36,721 nt of DNA from the NCBI GenBank assembly GCA_027487695.1, contig JAIYDB010000052.1:1-36721 (forward strand), read 5' to 3'. Made by a program: the position numbers and the translations under genes. Positions 32,885 to 36,721 of this stretch are shown one piece after another. This DNA is from Cytophagaceae bacterium. Lineage in GTDB: Bacteria; Bacteroidota; Bacteroidia; Cytophagales; Flexibacteraceae. The first letter of the stretch is position 1. Every line of letters begins with the position of its first letter. Under the pieces are notes generated by a model. The model ran no database searches. It was not told the DNA's origin and was given only the letters and a program-made list of their open reading frames with translations.

Positions 32885-34174
32885 ATGATTGCTATTCAAA
32901 CCTTATACCAATACTTCCTAAACAGCACTGGTGTTTCAACCGATACCAGAAAAATAAAGGAAGGCAGTTTATATTTCGCCCTAAAGGGTCCAAATTTTAA
33001 CGGAAATAAGTTTGCTTCAGAGGCCTTAAGTAAGGGTGCTCAATTCGCAATTGTTGATGAGGAAGAGTACGCTGATAGTCATCATACGCTTTACTTTCCT
33101 GATGCCTTAAAGGCATTACAAGAATTGGCCGCCTACCATAGAAAGCAGTTAGATATCCCTGTTATTGGGATTGGTGGTAGTAATGGTAAAACCACTACTA
33201 AAGAATTGGTAGCTATTACTTTAAGTGCCAAGTATAAAACCTACGCTACTGAAGGTAATTTGAATAACCATATTGGTGTGCCTTTAACCTTGTTAAGGCT
33301 TACAAAGGATCACCAAATGGCTGTGGTTGAACTTGGTGCTACAGAAGAAGGGGAAATAGCCCTCCTTTGTGAAATTGCACAGCCTACTCATGGTATAATC
33401 ACCAACATTGGCAAAGATCATATTGAAGGTTTTGGAAGTATTGAAGGGGTAGCTAGAGCTAATAGCGAACTTTACTTATATCTTTTGAAGAATAAGGGGA
33501 TAACTTTCCTCAACACCAACGAAGAAATGCTGGTTTCTATGGCTAGCCGTCTTTCAGATGTGGTAACTTATCCTAATGCAAACGATACCTACTCTTGTCA
33601 AATAGCTATAAATAAGGGCTTTTTCCTTTCAGTAAAAGATAAGAATGGAAGTATAATCAACACGAAGTTGGTAGGCGAATATAACTTTGCCAATGTAGCT
33701 ACTGCATTAACTATTGGTAACTTTTTCAATGTAAAAGGGGCTGATATGCAGGCCGCTATTGAAGCTTACCGACCAGGGAATATGCGCAGTCAGTGGGTTG
33801 AAACTGCCAATAACCAAATCATTTTGGATGCCTATAATGCTAATCCAAGCAGCATGCACGCTGCTTTAGATACTTTTGAGCGCTTTAAGCATCCTAAAAA
33901 GGGCGTAATTTTTGGCGATATGGCAGAACTAGGTCACGTTACTGAAGAAGAACACATCAGCCTACTTGAGCGTGTTGCTAAACAAGGATTTGCTAAGGTT
34001 ATATTAGTAGGTCCTGAAATGACAAAAGCAAGCCATTTAGTAAAAGATGCTGACGTTTTCCAAACGCCTGAACAAGCAATTAATTATCTTAAAACGGCAA
34101 ATCTGAAAGAATATCTATTCCTTTTGAAGGGTAGTAGAAGTGCTAAGATTGAAACTTTGCAACAAGCTTTGTAA
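32885..34174 (+). CDS. murF: UDP-N-acetylmuramoyl-tripeptide--D-alanyl-D-alanine ligase MurF
   Basis: Adds D-Ala-D-Ala to the UDP-MurNAc-tripeptide in cytoplasmic peptidoglycan synthesis. The N-terminal domain has GVSTDTRKIKEGSLYFALKG. The P-loop is GGSNGKTT (97-104), followed by KELVAITL. AVVELGATEEGEIALL and NIGKDHIEGFGS hold further ATP/Mg-binding residues, and DAYNANPSSMHAAL is the C-terminal Mur ligase motif specific to MurF. Length 429 aa is normal. Other mur genes are absent nearby, so it is outside a dcw cluster here, unlike many bacteria. It converges on the GT2 gene with 5 bp between stops. Confidence 0.97.
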   Translation: MIAIQTLYQYFLNSTGVSTDTRKIKEGSLYFALKGPNFNGNKFASEALSKGAQFAIVDEEEYADSHHTLYFPDALKALQELAAYHRKQLDIPVIGIGGSNGKTTTKELVAITLSAKYKTYATEGNLNNHIGVPLTLLRLTKDHQMAVVELGATEEGEIALLCEIAQPTHGIITNIGKDHIEGFGSIEGVARANSELYLYLLKNKGITFLNTNEEMLVSMASRLSDVVTYPNANDTYSCQIAINKGFFLSVKDKNGSIINTKLVGEYNFANVATALTIGNFFNVKGADMQAAIEAYRPGNMRSQWVETANNQIILDAYNANPSSMHAALDTFERFKHPKKGVIFGDMAELGHVTEEEHISLLERVAKQGFAKVILVGPEMTKASHLVKDADVFQTPEQAINYLKTANLKEYLFLLKGSRSAKIETLQQAL

Positions 34175-34179
34175 AGGAT

Positions 34180-34965
34180 TTATTTCTGTTTTCTTGCCTT
34201 AAACTTTTGAAAGCCTTTCTCTCCGAGAAGGGCTTTTAAAATCTTATCTTTCAATTGCTTACGTCGTGCTGCTTTAAGTAGATTTCTTCTGTTTTTGTTC
34301 GCGTAATCACCTCCTAAGATTGAGGTTTGCACCTCAAAAATCTCGTCATACACTTTCAAGCTATCACTGGCACCGCCTTGCTGCATATAGGCAATTGGCT
34401 GGTTTAAATGAACTAATGTATCAGGCTCAATTTTAGATGTTTGCAGCAATAGCTTATAGTCGGCTACCCATTTTAGGGTACTATCATACGGATTTGCCCT
34501 ATGCCAATCACCTTTAAAGAAGGAGGTTCTATGGTCAACAGTACATCTAATAACCAGTTGGTTATGATCAGATACAATTTCAGAGGTTTGTAACGGCTCT
34601 AACTGCCAAACCTTTAATGTATTACCATAGATTACTTTAGCTTCAGGATGCTGTTCTGCAAAATTTTGAAAAGCCATTAATGCTCCATCAACAAACCAAT
34701 CCCCAGCATTTTTGAATTGTACCCAATCACCAGTTGTAAGGGCCAAGCCTTTGTTCATAGCATCGTAAATGCCTTTATCAGGTTCTGATACTAGCTTATG
34801 AATGCGTGACTTGTACTTTTCTAAAATGGCTAAAGTGCCATCAGTACTACCTCCGTCAATTACGATATATTCAATATCAACCCCTTGTTGATTGATGATT
34901 GATTTAATGGTGCGTTCAATATCGTTTACTGCATTATAAACAACTGTAACTATACTTATTTTCAT
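34180..34965 (-). CDS. GT2-family glycosyltransferase (WcaA-like)
   Basis: A 261-aa GT-A glycosyltransferase. The N-terminus KISIVTVVYNAVNDIERTI is the nucleotide-sugar Rossmann start, DGGSTDGT is the family motif, and VQFKNAGDWF replaces the usual DxD-type NSDD by NAGD, as in several WcaA-type colanic acid enzymes. The C-terminus is basic (AARRKQLKDK, KFKARKQK), perhaps membrane-associating. It is the last gene of a three-gene unit; its start shares 4 bp with the stop of the GT9 gene, so the two are translationally coupled. The glycan target is unknown. Confidence 0.92.
   Translation of the reverse strand: MKISIVTVVYNAVNDIERTIKSIINQQGVDIEYIVIDGGSTDGTLAILEKYKSRIHKLVSEPDKGIYDAMNKGLALTTGDWVQFKNAGDWFVDGALMAFQNFAEQHPEAKVIYGNTLKVWQLEPLQTSEIVSDHNQLVIRCTVDHRTSFFKGDWHRANPYDSTLKWVADYKLLLQTSKIEPDTLVHLNQPIAYMQQGGASDSLKVYDEIFEVQTSILGGDYANKNRRNLLKAARRKQLKDKILKALLGEKGFQKFKARKQK
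34205..34241. terminator. Long hairpin inside the 3' end of the GT2 gene, a possible shared terminator with murF
   Basis: A 17-bp stem (34205-34221 with 34225-34241) with a 3-nt loop and only two G-U pairs; its core is GAAAGCC/GGCTTTT. It is inside GT2 coding sequence and 31 bp past the murF stop codon. On the plus strand it is followed by a T-rich stretch, so it may end the murF transcript; on the minus strand it lies before the GT2 stop. Confidence 0.5.
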
Positions 34966-36140
34966 TGGGTTACGGTTATTTGCTTCAATAGAGTACTACT
35001 CGCTTCTTTAGCTTGTTCTAAACTAATGCCTTGAACTGGGAAGTTAGCCTGCATTTTCTGTAAGTGCTCCCAATTTTCTTCCTTATAATCAGCGCTTTGG
35101 TTGGCTGCTGTTAAAGTAATTAGATTTTTTCTGAGCATTTTAGGATAAGGAACAAAATACCCAATATGATGCGTTCCTGCCAAGCATACTGTGGGAATAT
35201 CCATCCCAATGGCGGCGTGCACAAATCCTGTTTCGTTCCCAAATACCAATTGTGCTTTACCAATTAAACTCGCGGTTTCCACCAAATTGGTTTTGCCTGC
35301 AATGTTGTGAACCTTTGACTGATGCTCAGTACTGATTTTATTCAAAATTTCTTGACACATGGCAGCATCTGCTTCAGCACCAGGAAGTACAATCTCAAAG
35401 CCATGGTCAATAAACCATTCAGCTATCTCGGCATACCTAGCCACAGGCCATTTCCGCATTTCCGCTCCTGCCCCACAAAAGATTACTATGTAATGAGGTG
35501 GTAAATTAACCTTCAGCTTTTTCTCTAGCTTTGGAAACTGATAGTGCAAAATGCAAGGTGTACCTAAAATACCCTCCGTAAACTCTGCTCCACGCAAAAA
35601 CTCGTGCTTAATAACAGGATCTGCATAGCTGATTTTGGTATGCCATTCCGCACTTTTAGCAAGTTCTTGCAAGGTCATATTTAGGTTACCACCGCTGCTT
35701 GCATAGCTATTCTTGGGCTGCAATACCTTAGAAATACTATCAATCCAAAATAACCTGTGGTAACTTGTATGAACAACCGTTTCGTATCGCTCATGCAGCA
35801 TTGATTCAAAGATATTTTCTCTATAGGCTGGCTTGCGTGTGAAATCTAATCTGTTGATATAGGTTACCTTATCAAACAAATGGGCATCTAATTCTTCACA
35901 AATGCCTTTCCAAATCTGATTTCCAAGCAAGTGAACTTCTTTGCCTTGTTGCTTAAAGTGGTTTACAAGAAACGGCAGGTATTGTCTGAATAAAATATAA
36001 TCGCCAATGGCATCCAGCTTTACAATAAGCACAGTATCGTTAAAACGATGGCTCGCCTTATTAGCCATTTTCTTATCTACAGCTGGCAAGGCAATTCTAT
36101 CTAACCACTGTTGTTTCCAGTATAAATAAGTATCCTTCAT
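34962..36140 (-). CDS. GT9-family heptosyltransferase-like glycosyltransferase
   Basis: A 392-aa GT-B glycosyltransferase of family 9 (ADP-heptose:LPS heptosyltransferase type). The N-terminal VLIVKLDAIGDYILFRQYLP is the acceptor-domain motif. In the C-terminal donor domain, FCGAGAEMRKWP and FGNETGFVHAAIGMDIPTV are the GT9 signatures. The sugar donor is uncertain, as GT9 enzymes in Bacteroidota are used for several surface glycans. It starts 2 bp after the Nudix stop codon and overlaps the GT2 start by 4 bp, so all three form one operon. Confidence 0.93.
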   Translation of the reverse strand: MKDTYLYWKQQWLDRIALPAVDKKMANKASHRFNDTVLIVKLDAIGDYILFRQYLPFLVNHFKQQGKEVHLLGNQIWKGICEELDAHLFDKVTYINRLDFTRKPAYRENIFESMLHERYETVVHTSYHRLFWIDSISKVLQPKNSYASSGGNLNMTLQELAKSAEWHTKISYADPVIKHEFLRGAEFTEGILGTPCILHYQFPKLEKKLKVNLPPHYIVIFCGAGAEMRKWPVARYAEIAEWFIDHGFEIVLPGAEADAAMCQEILNKISTEHQSKVHNIAGKTNLVETASLIGKAQLVFGNETGFVHAAIGMDIPTVCLAGTHHIGYFVPYPKMLRKNLITLTAANQSADYKEENWEHLQKMQANFPVQGISLEQAKEASSTLLKQITVTQ

Positions 36141-36142
36141 CG

Positions 36143-36658
36143 TTAAAACGTGCTATTGTTCAAGGCGTGTGTAAGCTCAAAAATACCTTCTAAATGAGTA
36201 ACTCTCTCAAACATCCTATGAAATGCTTGCGGTGGTCCTGCCTTTATTTCTTCCCAAGTAACAAATTTTACTTCTTCAATCATTTGATAATCAGCAGATA
36301 CTTCAGGGTCAAACCCCTTTTCTAAAGTTCCTTCAACAGTAACTTCAAAGAAAAATTCAACCGCATGCAATGGTGGTTTTATAAACTCATCAACAAATAA
36401 GAGCTTACCAACCTTAGCTTCTAACCCGCTTTCTTCTTGTATTTCTCTTTTTAAAACCTCGGTAACAGATTCCCCAAACTCAACTCCCCCACCCGGTGGT
36501 GACCATAAATAGCCTAGACTTCCTATGCCTTTATGCTTCACCAATAAAATGCTATTATCTACAATACAAATACCGCAACTACGTAATCTAACTCTATTGC
36601 CGTAGGTATTGGTGATGATTTCTTGAAGGATTTTGTCTTTTTCTGCCTTTGCCGACAT
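36143..36658 (-). CDS. Nudix hydrolase
   Basis: A Nudix pyrophosphohydrolase. The Nudix box GGVEFGESVTEVLKREIQEE continues into SGL, fitting Gx5Ex7REUxEExGU with all catalytic glutamates. Upstream GNRVRLRSCGICIVDN and PPGGG are typical. I use ATG at 36658 (MSAKAEKDKIL); the frame also opens at an ATG at 36703, but those 15 extra residues are hydrophobic and look like untranslated leader. The substrate is not predictable (nucleotide sugar, oxidised dNTP or other). It heads the three-gene glycosyltransferase unit and its stop lies 2 bp from the GT9 start, which suggests a housecleaning or precursor-limiting role in that pathway. Confidence 0.9.
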   Translation of the reverse strand: MSAKAEKDKILQEIITNTYGNRVRLRSCGICIVDNSILLVKHKGIGSLGYLWSPPGGGVEFGESVTEVLKREIQEESGLEAKVGKLLFVDEFIKPPLHAVEFFFEVTVEGTLEKGFDPEVSADYQMIEEVKFVTWEEIKAGPPQAFHRMFERVTHLEGIFELTHALNNSTF

Positions 36659-36721
36659 AAATAGTTTTTTAAACAGCGAAATATGCAAAACTTTGCAGTT
36701 CAATGAATAGAATATTATTAC

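Noticed and set aside
36659-36703. Longer Nudix start at 36703
   Set aside because: The extra 15 residues are not Nudix-like and an internal ATG at 36658 gives a typical N-terminus.
1-36721. tRNA, rRNA, CRISPR arrays, insertion sequences, prophage or attachment sites
   Set aside because: No cloverleaf, repeat-spacer array, transposase or integrase was seen; gaps between genes are too short to hide most of these.

Overview
The window looks like a chromosomal core segment of a Bacteroidota bacterium. My guess is a gliding or Cytophagia-like member, but the class is uncertain. Three lines of evidence support this. It encodes type IX secretion and gliding proteins (GldD, a PorP/SprF-family protein) and a subtilase with a C-terminal T9SS sorting domain. 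Many transcription units are preceded by the Bacteroidota -7 box TAnnTTTG. Shine-Dalgarno sequences are weak or absent. No tRNA, rRNA, CRISPR array, insertion sequence or phage gene was seen. Coding density is very high: the longest gap between genes is about 155 bp, so no gene-free stretch exceeds 300 bp.

Layout. Positions 1-10952 are mostly plus strand: the 3' part of priA, a coiled-coil lipoprotein, a sugar epimerase, a PaaE-like ferredoxin reductase overlapping purE, a minus-strand LysM/RlpA-like wall protein, gatB with a metallo-beta-lactamase-fold hydrolase, then parA-parB and a DUF5683 membrane protein. Positions 10959-21045 are minus strand: a MacB/LolD-type ABC ATPase; an apparent five-gene operon (GT4 glycosyltransferase, acidic protein, hotdog thioesterase, LuxE-like acyl-protein synthetase, 1012-aa membrane/TPR protein); an ECF sigma factor with its membrane anti-sigma partner; and purK.

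Positions 21032-26324 hold the most interesting block, also on the minus strand. In transcription order it encodes an esterase-D-like hydrolase, an ATP-grasp ligase, a YbdK/GCS2 carboxylate-amine ligase, an M29-like metallopeptidase and a second protein resembling a circularly permuted ATP-grasp. The last of these overlaps purK. This is an amidoligase cluster with the parts to make, trim and perhaps hydrolyse a small peptide or amide metabolite whose identity is unknown.

Positions 26399-28020 are the gldD-porP/sprF gliding/T9SS pair. Positions 28114-34174 carry pdxA, a Wzx-like flippase (visibly more AT-rich), the convergent T9SS-exported S8 protease and murF. Positions 34180-36703 are a minus-strand unit of Nudix hydrolase, GT9 heptosyltransferase-like and GT2 glycosyltransferases, probably for cell-surface glycan.

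Several intrinsic terminators are clear. Two more hairpins appear to lie inside the 3' coding ends of convergent genes. All functional calls come from reading motifs in the sequence; no database search was run.
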